Translations under genes and position numbers: made by a program | In this document: piece after piece, positions 47,167-57,178 of the stretch | How positions within the stretch are numbered: the stretch's first letter is position 1 | Layout: the number at the start of each line of letters is the position of its first letter | The notes under the pieces: model-generated | Database searches by the model: none | What the model saw: the letters and a program-made list of their open reading frames with translations, nothing else | Told to the model about the DNA's origin: nothing | Source: Basidiobolus meristosporus CBS 931.73 | Taxonomy: Eukaryota > Basidiobolomycota > Basidiobolomycetes > Basidiobolales > Basidiobolaceae | Reading direction: 5' to 3' | Length of the DNA: 64,000 bases | Assembly (NCBI GenBank): GCA_002104905.1 | Contig: MCFE01000194.1 | Location: forward strand, 62,001 to 126,000

Positions 47167-49120
47167 GTGGATGGTGTGCCCACTGGAGGTAATAATATGG
47201 ACTCCTCAGGCTTTCAGTCAAGTAAACAATTGAGAATATCTTTAGAGTTGCAAGCTGACCATAATCATCAGATAGATGGGAATGCAGCAAATGCAGTACC
47301 ACCAGCAGAGGACCAGCCAATGGCTGTCATAACATCACCACCACCAGCATTAACAAGCATGTTGTCAGCTCATACCAAAACATTGATGAAGCAATTAGAT
47401 GCAGTGGCTAATAGGATAGATGCAATGGCCCTGAGAAATCAGGAAGCTGTCCTGACTCAGAATGAGAAGATAATAGACTTGTTCCATTGGATAGTGCCAC
47501 ATTGAGCCATGAATGCCAAATGATGCTATATTGTGCTAGGGAGGCCATGTGAACCTATACCTGGCCACAGAGTGTCAAACATAGCTCTGCATCTTCAGGC
47601 AAAGCTGCCTCTGTGTTTCACCCATTGTGTTGGAGAAAATCCATTTTTTGACCTTTTTTTTAAGTCAATGTTGTACAGAATGTGTAAGAGTACAATAGAA
47701 TCGAAGATATGCATTTGGTACTCAATACCCATATGCACTCTGAATCTAGCTCCTGTGGCTTGTAACATGTGACAAAAATGCATGGCACTATCTTGGTCCA
47801 CTGGTACTATCTGGCACTATATTTAATTATTAGCCCTAAAGTAAGATCTATACAAAGCACTTATAGTGTTGTACTCTTGACACATCCTGCACAACATTGA
47901 CCAAAAAAAACGTCAAAAAATGGATTTTCTACCAGCATCATAGGTGAAACACAGGGGCTGATTTGCATGAAGATGCAGAGCTATGTTTCACACTCTATGG
48001 CCAATTATAGGTTCACTTGGTTGCTCTGGCACACTGTGGTATTGTTTGACACTAATTGCTTAATGTGGCACTATCCAACAGAACAAGTCTAATATGTGAA
48101 GAGCAATCAATATCTCAGGTATAGGATACAATATCTTTGCCGCAAAGAAGGAGCAAAAGTAGCACAACGTCACTGCCAAGAACTCAGCTATTTCCCAATG
48201 AAACAGCAGAGGAACAACATAAAGTCTTTGTACCACAACAACAGTGCCAAAAGATAAAGCCTACAGAAAAACCCATTACAGCATGGTAGGGAAGGACTGT
48301 GGTATTTGTATTAGTGCCTAAGAGTTAACAGACATTGAAGATTTGTGTAGTTGCTGAGTGCAATGATGATAAGTGGGCTGATACTCAAGAGACTCTATGA
48401 AGTCTAGCACACCATCACCTTGAAGCTGGCATAACATGTAACCATCAGGAACTCAAGGCCAAGCACAATGCACTTGACTTGCTCCATCAGCATTATCCTG
48501 GATTCAAATAAGCAGACAGATTTTGGGCCATCATTGGTATGCTGACAAAGTATCTCTAGAATAGTAGAAACTATCAAAGGCAGATAAATAGGGGTGCCAT
48601 GGCTAAAAACCAGCAGCTTACTCAACAGCCCATTCCAAGCACGGCCAAAAGCTCCAAACAAGTGTCAAAAAAATGTCAGGAAGCTAGAAAAGTGCTGGTG
48701 AGGGACAAGTAGGCAGAAACAGATGAACCAGTGCTACATTTATCAAGAAAAAAGTGTAGTTCCACTCAAGAAGCACCAAGTGAAAGTAGCAGTGAACAAT
48801 CTGGCAGTGTTAAGGTAATGGGAGAGGGAAAAGTCTATTCAAGCCCAAGACTAATAGGCATGGGGAAAAGCTGCAGCTATTACCAATTGATTCCACCAAT
48901 ATAGAACAAACTGATCTCCATAACAGACAAAAACAAATAACCAGTACAACAACACTGGTACTTATCAGAGTTGGAAGCTCAGCTAGTTAAACAATACTCC
49001 AGGGAGGTAGATGAGTTTACACAGAAAGGCAACTTGTCTACCATAGCCTTCATGTCCACCATTATTAATTGAGTAGAGATTCCACATATAGGTAACACAA
49101 CAACATCTAGATATCAGAGG
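47167..49120 (+). pseudogene. Accessory ORF of the tnp2 transposon, copy 2, split by a foldback MITE
   Basis: 47167-47474 is open and encodes a Pro-rich then helical segment (AHTKTLMKQLDAVANRIDAMALRN, likely coiled coil). The foldback element interrupts it after NEKI. Beyond it, from 48094, the same frame goes on: CEEQSISQV, one TAG, then DTISLPQRRSKSSTTSL through to KPITAW with a stop at about 48290. Later blocks (LKICVVAECNDDKWADTQETL, ELKAKHNALDLLHQHYPGF, SSKQVSKKCQEARKVLVRDK, SREVDEFTQKG) are conserved in the copy at 18.58-19.9 kb. Function unknown. Some CACTA elements encode a second, DNA-binding protein (TnpA in maize Spm); a similar role is possible but not shown. Confidence 0.6.
47475..48090. 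mobile_element. Foldback MITE, copy 2 (616 bp), 3-bp target duplication AAT
   Basis: Same termini as copy 1 (AGACTTGTTCCATTGGATAG ... CTATCCAACAGAACAAGTCT) and same internal sequence, but with roughly 120 bp lost from the right arm. Flanked by AAT at 47472-47474 and 48091-48093. Confidence 0.9.
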
Positions 49121-49189
49121 ACTATTGAAATGCCAACAGTGGAATTTTGGAACAGACACAGGTACACTAAGTGGTTGCAGCACCTTTTC

Positions 49190-49745
49190 AATAGCAGTGT
49201 TTAAGAAAACACACTTGAGTGTTGCCAGAGTTTATTGCAAAGACTGACAAGTGAGGTGCCATTAAACCTTCCCTTACATATGGGAGCTTTCTATATAGTG
49301 GATATGTAGGGAAATAGGATGACAAGTCAGATCTTAAGTAGTACCATATCCTATGCACATCAAGGCTATTACTTTCCAGTCCATCACAGGTGTGATAAGT
49401 TGCCATACACAGGACAGCCAGGAAGTGCTGGAGAATACTGGGCACAGATATGCTGTTGTATTTAAGAAGTTAAGCAGCCCAAATGTGTGGTTAACAAGTT
49501 AAGTAAGGCCAGGTTGGGCTGTGCTCAGCAAGCAACTAGCTCCCATTGGGATAACCTTACTAGGGTATGCCAGGTATCTCCTGAGTGCATGCCATTTGCT
49601 ACACCTTTTGGCATTGAGCTCACGCAAAGAAGAAGCAGAGCACACCTCTGACAGGGACTAGAATCTGCAGGGAGAAGGAATATATTGGCCAAGCAGCAGG
49701 TGTGTGACCATGCACAGGTTAGTAAGCAGGTGGCCATAGTTTTTT
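49190..49745 (+). mobile_element. tnp2 transposase C-terminal fragment, copy 4
   Basis: The reverse complement matches 180-420 and 44770-45000 (CTGGCTGTCC, CCAACTCATCACATCCATGA-type text). 49495-49740 matches 21570-21860. It follows the accessory ORF on the same strand. Confidence 0.55.
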
Positions 49746-51700
49746 TGATTAGTTTATATGTTGAATACCCATGCTAGCAGTAGGTAAGCAAATACAGGGG
49801 CAGTACTCTAAAATTGAATATATAATTGCCACAAGGGGAAGTGAAAAAATAAAATACCATTTGGTAAGTTGGTACAGTGGCTTGGCATTGGACCAGAAGT
49901 GGGTCACTATACCATCAAGATAAAGCCAATAATGGTCTGCATCAAGGCTGCCAAACCACCATCACATTTGCTACTATATGCATCAACCATTCATAGTTGC
50001 TGGCTAGGTCCTGTCAGCTAATTGTAGGTTGCATCAGGACCACTACCATGCCTTATAAACCCTGCTCAAAGGCCATTAAATCATCATCAAGCTTGTTACT
50101 ATGCTGGGTGGTAAAGACAGAAGTACACCATCACAAACCTGCCATGACATTAAGAAGAGGTTCAAGAATTCCAAGGCATGGGCATTTTTATGGCCTCATT
50201 GTGCAATCCTGAGAATTGATATGGATTGCCTCTACTCACAGGAGCAGGTTACTTTCATAGGGCCAAGTATCACTTTAGCAAACAAGAGTTATTGTGGTAC
50301 CTATAACATCTTGCTGGCATCTTTACATTTGCTGCATAGCACTCAGCAGAGCTTCTAAGCTTGTGAAACCAGAGTGGGGTGGTTGTATGAAGCCTTCTGG
50401 GTGACTGTGTCCTTCCATAATGGCTGTGTCCACTGATAGGACTCAAACATAAGGTGTGGGCATTGAACCAAAAGCAGCAAAAGGAGTACCCATGATGGTA
50501 GTAGACCACAGGTCAGAGAGGCTCAATTCTGGATCAGAATTTACATATGGCACAACAGAAGTTGGAAAATGTCCTACCATTTGGTACATTGGTACAGTAG
50601 CATTATACAGGTGAGGCAGCTGGCTACATACAAACATTAAAAGAACACTAGAAGTCTGCCAGAAGACTGTCAAAACACTAGTGAGCACCCAACATATACA
50701 GTTATTGGATATATTGGCTAGCCTAGTGTGTCCAAAATGCTCTGGCTGGTATAAGGCTAATGCAAAGCCATGGGAAGCCTGTTGGGTGGCTGCCAAAACA
50801 CCACCAAGTTCTTTACAACATTTAGCAGTCCAGATGGCAAAATGCCATCAAGATCCCCCCTTGAGTCCATTCTAAAGGGTTGGAATTGCAACTTTCCATT
50901 CCTGTGATGGTATCCTTGTGGGACTTTGATGGTTGATCTGGATTGGATTGACTTGCTGGACCAGATTATTTTCTGTTAGGAAATCATCTAGCTCTCTGCA
51001 TTTTTTCCTTTATATTTCCTTAAATCTTGCAACCTGAGCTCAGGAGATAGGGCTCCCTACCAAGGACTTACCCAATCCAACTGAGTCATTTGGCAACTTT
51101 CATAACCTCACCAATGCTGGTCATCTGCCATAATTTGTTTCACTGAAGTTGAGCAGATAGTTGTGGATGTGTCAATCAGGCCAATTGAAGCTGATGGCTT
51201 GGGGTGATATCAGTGTACACTCAACAGCTTCAGCCACATCAAGATACCTCCCAAGTGGACTTCCAGTGGGACTTCATTGGAGATAAATGCCAAGTATAGA
51301 GCAATGCATTCCAATAAAAGCAATGGGATATCAGCCTAGGGAGAAGAGTAATAAACAAGTTCCCATATGCCTCTACCGGAAGCAAGCCACATGCATGTCA
51401 CCTTGGTGAGCCATTCACAGATGTGCTCCACTAGGCAACCAAAGGGCAGTGTGGAAACCCTGGAACCAATGCGGACATGGACATTGTCAGGCAACAGCCA
51501 GTGAAGCTTGACGAAATGAAGGGGATTCACCGGATATCCGTGTTGGGGTAAACAAGCAAGATTGACCAGCCAGCCATCATGTGCAGATGGGAAATCGTGC
51601 GGAACATCCCCGGATATAGCATGAGCCGCATGTTGACAATTGTTGAACTGGTTGATGGGTGAGTTCATTCTGGCTTACAGTACGCAGTATACCCTGGGGC
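49746..51700. other. Repeat-like transition region, no gene recognised
   Basis: Two related stretches about 720 bp apart (49856-49885 and 50575-50604, both with TACCATTTGGTA and TTGGTACAGT) suggest an old direct repeat. GC content and CpG frequency rise gradually from about 51.2 kb. A 110-codon open frame on the minus strand at 51336-51668 is unrecognised and has no family-like motif that I can see. Confidence 0.35.
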
Positions 51701-52547
51701 AACTTCGTTGCGGCATGAAGTGAACTATGGCACTCAATAACAATCAGTCACCATGTTGCCTGCAGGTGGCTTGTTATGCACGATGTTCTATACTCCACCC
51801 ACAGCAACTCTCCCGATTGCAAATGGCTAGTTGTCCTGGCCCACCAAAATCGCCCACGGTTCCCCATCGGCGATGCAAGGCATGCTGGGTGATCGGTTCG
51901 ATTTACGATGCCACCAAGAGCCCACACACATCAAGCGATCCGAATGGGCCATTTCGAATCCCGGGTGTCCAGGACCCAGGAACTGGATAGTCGGACCCGG
52001 TTACGCGGACGGACCCTCCGGTGGAATCGATGAGACCCACCCTGCCCCGGCCTGGAAACCGGTTTGGAGGATGGGGATGCTGGTCAACAGTCTCCCCTCG
52101 CCCAGCCCCTTCACCTCGTGGGTCTCACGGAGCACCGCGATCAATTTGGTGACCGATGCAGATCCTGCATCAAGCGAGGCTCAGGCAGGGATCACCTCTG
52201 ACCGATATAGACATCTAAACGCGACCCAGCCCCCGAACCCAACCTCCGGCAACACAGAGGGAACGGTCGGGATGCTCCGCGACCGAGGTGGTGGGCTGGG
52301 TCAGGTGACGCACGAGGCTGGAACGTCCGGTAACCATGATTTATTGTAGGGGTGGCGATTTTCTACGGGCAAGATGCAATGTCGCGTGGTGGGAGATGGT
52401 TCAAGAGGGGAAGGTTGAGCAGTAGGGACAGATACCACCCACGGCCGAAAAGGGGAGAGATTATGCATACGAGAAGTAAGTGGGAGAGGAGAGAGAAAAG
52501 AAAGTGGGAGTGGGAATGGGGATGGGGATGGGATGATGGAAGGGCGG
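51701..52547. other. GC-rich intergenic region at the edge of the gene island
   Basis: Base composition here is that of the gene island, with CpG common. Open frames on the plus strand (for example 51831-52349) show no domain and look like GC-driven chance frames. At 52480-52540 a purine-rich tract (GAGAGGAGAGAGAAAAGAAAGTGGG) lies just beyond the RGS gene's stop codon. On the transcribed strand it is pyrimidine-rich and would be in the 3' UTR or terminator. Confidence 0.45.
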
Positions 52548-53876
52548 CTACTGGTCGCCGTTTCGGAGGAATCTAGGGTAGGAGTGCTGGTACATCACGG
52601 TCATGATCTCCACCTGGGCCTTCTCGTAGATCTTGGTGAAGTAAGGGGGGCCCCTTTCCAACTCCACCTTGACCTCCCTTAGGGTGGCCCCGGTGATGTT
52701 GAGCTCGTAGCGGGCGCCGGATTGGAAGAACAGCCGGTACATCCGCTCGATCTCCTGGGTGACCGGATCGGGCTCCCCGGTCTCGAGGACGCTGCCGGAC
52801 TCCTCGTGGGAGTAGGCGATCTCGGAGAGACGCTGGTAGTGCTCGTAGAACAGGATGTTCTCCACGCTGAAATCCTTCACCGCGAAGCTCTTGAACCTCG
52901 CGAACATCTCCGGGCTCTCGAGCACCTGCAGGAAGGAGCTCTTGTTCAGCCCGAGCGTGCGACCCGCGTTCAGGTACGAGTTGACGATCGGGATGACCAC
53001 GGTGTTGAAGTGGACGAGCACCAGCGCCGCCAGGGTCCAGATGGTCTCCGGGAAGAAGAGCTGGAGGTTCTGAAGGTCCGGCATGAACAAGGCCAGCGTG
53101 CGCACGATGAACGAGATCCCCTCGATGAACATCACCACCGTGAGCTCCCTCTTGATCCAGTAGGAGTCCTCGATGCCCCACACGAGGAACGCCAACGCCG
53201 GGAGCATGATGAACACGTAGAACGCGTGGAAGCCCACCCGGGGGATCAGCTCCCAGGTGAATCCGCACCCGATGGACCCGGCGGTGGTGGCCTGTCCGGA
53301 GCCGATCTGGATGAAGAGGGTGAGCGCGACGTGGAACACCACCAGATACCCGATGTATCTCAGCAGCGTGCTGCACGACATCATCTCCCGGTTCCTCAGG
53401 TACCAGTCCTCGGTGATGCCCAGGCCTCGGAAGAAGGGCATCTTGAGGGGTCCCTTGGCCTCCTTGGTGGTCTCGAGCTCGTTGAACATGGAGTTCATCG
53501 CGCACATCAGCCGAACCTGGTTGTACCGGTAGAGAAAGGCAAGCCGCAGGAAACGCGCCCCCATGACCAGGAACCAGAGGGGGATCCCGACCGAGGTGAC
53601 CCAGAGGACCAGGAAGCAAGGGTAGATGCCGGGATCCACCTCCCGCAGGATGTACCCGCTGGTGAGGACCCCGTTCGTCGCCACGCTCAGGCACAGCAAG
53701 CTCAACCCGCGATGCTTGATGGCGGGGCTGGCGCGCTGGTGGATCAGGATGACGATGGAGGTGAGTAGGAAGAGTATCCACACGATTAAGAAGATGACCA
53801 ACCCGAGCTGGATTCCGTCCATGCTGATTGAGTGGGAGACTGGGCTAAATGAGGTTTCCTCGTCGCACGCGGCCAT
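52548..53876 (-). CDS. Seven-transmembrane RGS-domain protein
   Basis: A single exon for up to 442 residues. Seven hydrophobic segments are visible at about 22-45, 57-78, 86-117, 170-192, 208-234, 246-266 and 279-302, then a cytosolic RGS domain from about 313 (SSFLQVLESPEMFARFKSFAVK; NILFYEHYQRL; to YPRFLR at 438). RGS domains speed GTP hydrolysis by G-alpha subunits. The 7TM-RGS layout is known from plant RGS1 and fungal proteins such as Aspergillus GprK, where a membrane receptor-like part is joined to its own G-protein brake. The loop at 361-373 inside the RGS domain is longer than usual and acidic. The first ATG (53874-53876) lies within a TATAAATG sequence; the second (53820-53822, residue 19) sits just before the first membrane segment and may be the true start. 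The ligand is unknown. Confidence 0.88.
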   Translation of the reverse strand: MAACDEETSFSPVSHSISMDGIQLGLVIFLIVWILFLLTSIVILIHQRASPAIKHRGLSLLCLSVATNGVLTSGYILREVDPGIYPCFLVLWVTSVGIPLWFLVMGARFLRLAFLYRYNQVRLMCAMNSMFNELETTKEAKGPLKMPFFRGLGITEDWYLRNREMMSCSTLLRYIGYLVVFHVALTLFIQIGSGQATTAGSIGCGFTWELIPRVGFHAFYVFIMLPALAFLVWGIEDSYWIKRELTVVMFIEGISFIVRTLALFMPDLQNLQLFFPETIWTLAALVLVHFNTVVIPIVNSYLNAGRTLGLNKSSFLQVLESPEMFARFKSFAVKDFSVENILFYEHYQRLSEIAYSHEESGSVLETGEPDPVTQEIERMYRLFFQSGARYELNITGATLREVKVELERGPPYFTKIYEKAQVEIMTVMYQHSYPRFLRNGDQ

Positions 53877-53881
53877 TTATA
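53874..53881 (-). promoter_or_regulatory. TATA box overlapping the first ATG of the RGS gene
   Basis: The minus strand reads TATAAATG. If it is the TATA box, transcription should begin downstream of it, so the ATG inside it could not be used and translation would start at 53822. Confidence 0.5.
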
Positions 53882-54253
53882 CCCCGTCCCGGTCAGGAGA
53901 CGCGCGAGGATCAAGCGGCCTTGAGCGCCCCCTAGTTCTGTGACTAGTGGTCTGGATGCATGGACCAGATTGGATCATCCAGGAGTGCCTGTCAAATGGC
54001 CCACGCCGTGGTGTTGCATGCGAACATCCACCAAAATTCCGCCATCGCCCCTCTATGCTTCCGCACACCGATTGGGGGTAGGAGGGTGGTCGGGTGGTCT
54101 AACCAGCCGCAGCTGCAAATCCGAATGGGTTGGAACGGATGGCTTTATTGAGCGAACATAGGGAAAATATCACAGTAGATGATGATGCTCTTTCTGATTG
54201 TCACACCGTGGATTATGCTCTTTCTAATCTACTCTGCCCGGGAGGAGGGGCCC
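53882..54253. other. Promoter region of the RGS gene and 3' region of the GPI-protein gene
   Basis: Non-coding, about 370 bp between two minus-strand genes. No motif that I can name with confidence apart from the TATA-like element at its lower edge. Confidence 0.5.
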
Positions 54254-54979
54254 TCAGGACCTGAGGTAGGCCATGATGGCGGCTGGGATCGCGGCCAGCA
54301 TGACTGAGGCCGAGAGTTGGTTGGACCCGCTGGGGGCCTTGATCGGGGTAGCGCTCTTGGTAGGGGCGGAGTTAACGGCGCTCGAGGGGATACTGGAAGC
54401 AGACGCTTTACTGGTGGCTGCGCTGGTGGAGGCCGAGCTGGAGGGGCTGGATTTAGTGGACTGGGAGGAGGAAGAGGGGGTGGATGAGGTGCTCGCGGTG
54501 GAAGTCCCACTGGAGCTGGCGGGGGTTTGAGTGGAGTTGCCGCTGGGGACCGGAGAGGCCGATGCCCCGCCGCCCCCAGCAACGTTAAAGAAGTGGCTGT
54601 ACTTTACGTCGGGTCCGTTGCCTGCCCGGACGACGTAGTTCTGGCCGTTCTCCATGTTCGCCGGAACGGTCCATTCATATTTCCCATCGGCGCTGGAGAC
54701 CCCGGATGCGATGACCGTCTTGACCTGAAGCGCCTCGGGAGGGCCAGACATCAGGGCGATGTCAATCTTGGCGGGGGTGGCGGGCGGGGAGTCGTTCACC
54801 AACCTAAATACCATCAGTGACTGCGGCGCGATGGGGATGTTTCTGACGGCTACTTACCAGGTGATGGTGATCTTGTTACCGCTCTTCCACACAGTGCCAT
54901 CCACGGGCTGGGTGATGGAGTAGTCGGCCACCACGGATGCGGCTAACACGAAGATGCTGGCGAGGGACTTGGTGAACAT
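54254..54979 (-). CDS. Kre9/Knh1-like Ser/Thr-rich GPI-anchored cell-wall protein
   Basis: Two exons, 54979-54858 and 54803-54254, split by a 54-bp intron (GTAAGT ... CTGAT ... TTTAG) within a Trp codon. The product has 223 residues. Residues 1-18 are a signal peptide (KSLASIFVLAASVVA), so the mature protein starts near ADYSITQP. An Ig-like Kre9/Knh1-type domain follows: DGTVWKSGNKITITW, then WLVNDSPPATPAKIDIALMS, SSADGKYEWTVPANMENGQNY, and a closing HFFNV near residue 125. The rest is a Ser/Thr/Ala/Pro-rich stalk open to O-glycosylation, ending in a short hydrophobic tail (SVMLAAIPAAIMAYLRS) that fits a GPI-attachment signal. Members of this family sit in the plasma membrane or wall and some help beta-1,6-glucan assembly. 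The splice is required: reading through the donor gives a stop right after the Trp. Confidence 0.88.
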
Positions 54980-55076
54980 GCTGAGATTAGTTGGTTCTAT
55001 GAGGGGATTATGGAGAATGCTGGTTGGCTTCTATGCAGGATTATTGGGTGGGTTGGCATTGGAGAGAGGGCCGAGG

Positions 55077-55083
55077 TTATATA
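55077..55083 (-). promoter_or_regulatory. TATA box of the GPI-protein gene
   Basis: TATATAA on the minus strand, about 100 bp upstream of the start codon at 54979, within the palindrome-like CCTTATATAACC. Confidence 0.65.
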
Positions 55084-55087
55084 AGGA

Positions 55088-55996
55088 GGCCTGACGACTT
55101 CCGAATAATGGTGCTTTGTTCTCTACCCCCCCCCCTTTATGACGGACGCATAGAGTGCATTGTTGCAATTGTTCGCTTCATTGTGTATCGCCCTCCGATA
55201 ACCTTAAATCTCCCAGCGAGTAGTTTGGCTCAGGCAAGACTATTTGGCGAATGTCGAGTCTTACCTAATCGCACAGGGATAGTCAGGATCACCGGGATTT
55301 CTCCTAGATCTCCATCTACATTGTTGATGCTGATGGTGTGTTTGAGGATTTGCATTATTTACCAGAGGCCGGCCAATGACGATGATAGGATTGCTCCCTT
55401 CCGTCACCGATGGTTACCGTCCCTTCCCTTGGCGATGGCGATGGCGACGGGCGCTGGAAGTGGATCTGGTACCCAGCAAGAAAGATTGGGGTGGTGCTAA
55501 GCTGGACGGGCAGTAGTCTCGGAAGAAACCTTCCGCTACTCAGACTTGTCGTTGCAGTGTTTCGGCGGTGAAACAAGCTGCATGTTACTGCATCCCAATA
55601 CACCCACCTACCAAATCCATCCGAATGATCAGGGAGCGGCGAAATTTCCCTATGTACATTGGCTGGAATGGCCGTTGGAGCCTCGCACCCGCCCGTCTAG
55701 CCCTATCGTTGTCCACCCATCACCCGAGGGGTTTCATGCGAGATCGGCTGTTATTACGCAATAGAAATCCCTGCTCCCAGCTCCGCTTCCCCTCCCCCAC
55801 AGCTTCCTTGACTGTCTTCTCGGTTGGGAAGTAAAGGTAGCTTTCGTGAGGTCCGGTTTCTTTTGAGAGGAAGTCTGTGAAGTCGTGGCAGGGTCACTTC
55901 CGCTTTGTGTATGAATAGGTCGGCAGCCCCCCCCCTCGAAGACCATTTCCCTGAACACTCTAACACAACAACTCTCTCCACCCACCCACCACCCGG
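55088..55996. other. Divergent intergenic region between the GPI-protein gene and the unknown gene
   Basis: About 0.9 kb without a convincing gene. It has poly-C runs at 55128-55136 and near 55928 and a GGCGAT triplet run at 55431-55447. Frames here are open by chance because of the base composition. Confidence 0.5.
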
Positions 55997-56917
55997 ATGA
56001 ACGTGACGCAACGTAAACCTTTCCCCTTTCAACTAGTCGTCTGGATGTTAACTTACTCAAGAAGGTCGCTTAAAGCGATGCTGGCCCTCCTCCTTGCCCC
56101 CTTTACCCTGCCGATATTTAAAACCACCTTCAGTCTGCTGGAGGCCGTGCATCGTACCTGGCTCGCGTGCGCGCTGAGCCTGGCCCACCCGCTACACTTC
56201 CTGCTCCAGTGTCTTTGGCAGTCCGCCTCGGACCCCTTGAAGGACGCCTATCGGATTTGGGCGAGAAAAGGGTTCGAGGCGTTGCTACCCCTGGCCACAT
56301 ATCCGGACCAGGAACTGGATCGAATCACACCTATGCCGCGGAGGGTGACCCCACCCAGGCGGTCCACATTTAGACGAGATACCAGCCAGCTCAGGGTGCA
56401 GCTGGTGCGGAACATGGAGGCAAAATGTTGGGGGATTGACCCGGTTGGGTTGGATGATTCTCTTGCGCACCGTCACTAACCCACGCTTTCTCCGTCTAGG
56501 GAGACGCAAGACGCTGTCCCAGTGGGCGAAAGAGGCATCCCTCTTGTTGGCGCACCCACCCAGTAGGCGTCGTTCCTGATGTCGCGGCCTGCCCTATTCG
56601 GCACTGTACTAACCATTGACCCACCTCTAGTGGACAGGAATATCCCACGCCGGTCGGCCGCCCCGCCCACTAGACTCGCCAAGCGAGAGGGACTACGGGC
56701 CATGAAGGAGACCAAGCGGGAGCTTCAGTGTCCCCCGCTGACTCTCCCACCAAGACTCCACCCACCGTGGATGTACATGCGCAGCCCGGCCCCCAGCACG
56801 CCCCGACACTCCTTCAGCACCACGTTGAGAAGCGGGAGCTCACTAACCAAATATCCACTCCGCCCGCCCAACGCGCCACCCACCTTCCCCACCCTGGTCT
56901 ATTTAACACCATCCTAA
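55997..56917 (+). CDS. Unrecognised three-exon gene, hydrophobic N-terminal half
   Basis: I propose exons 55997-56426, 56500-56562 and 56631-56917 (259 residues). Introns are 73 and 68 bp, both with a CTAAC branch sequence (CACTAACC, TACTAACC) and CTAG acceptors. Only this choice of frames keeps the three exons open and gives natural text across the joins (EAK-W-RRKTLSQWAKEASLLL; AHPP-M-DRNIPRRS). The first donor is GTTGGG and the second GTAGGC, both weak, so the first exon's end is less sure. Residues 17-75 hold two or three hydrophobic or amphipathic segments (MLALLLAPFTLPIFK; LACALSLAHPLHFLLQCL). The later part is basic (RLAKREGLRAMKETKREL), followed by a Pro-rich tail. This would suit a membrane-associated protein, but I recognise no family. 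A second ATG at residue 17 is a possible start. Confidence 0.55.
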
Positions 56918-57178
56918 ACGATGTTCGTCCCCCGAAGCCTCCTCCCCACATTCTGTATATTACGTTGGCTTTAATAATTATTCGATTGTACATCTTGGCC
57001 GAGATGGAAGCATGTGCGCGTGCTGTCTATTACATATACTACGGGTAGAACAAAAAGCGGGTGCGAGAAGGGGAGTGGAGGGTTGGGCGGGTAGACAATG
57101 GGGGAGGTATGGTGTATGGGATGATTCAAAATTCGGCCGATGACGACGGTTGCATCTGCTCGGGGGTCGTCCGCCCCC

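Noticed and set aside
51948-51975. TTTCGAATCCCGGG, resembling a tRNA T-arm
   Set aside because: No D-arm, anticodon arm or acceptor stem can be fitted around it on either strand.
51831-52349. 172-codon open frame on the plus strand at the island edge
   Set aside because: No domain, no signal peptide, composition as expected by chance for GC-rich DNA; not supported as a gene.
52573-53781. 402-codon and other long open frames in alternative frames across the RGS gene, including a 348-codon frame on the plus strand (52722-53768)
   Set aside because: They overlap a convincing 7TM-RGS coding sequence, are low-complexity (Arg/His/Pro/Gly- or Glu/His-rich) and are explained by high GC codon usage on the real strand.
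54229-54582. Pro-rich 117-codon frame overlapping the GPI-protein gene
   Set aside because: Shifted reading of the Ser/Thr/Ala-rich stalk; the stalk frame continues a recognisable domain and signal peptide.
56728-57048. Frame with a hydrophobic C-terminus (ILYITLALIIIRLYILAEM) as last exon of the unknown gene
   Set aside because: All acceptors into this frame are phase 0, while the preceding exon offers no phase-0 donor; the model ending at 56917 needs no extra intron. It remains an alternative.
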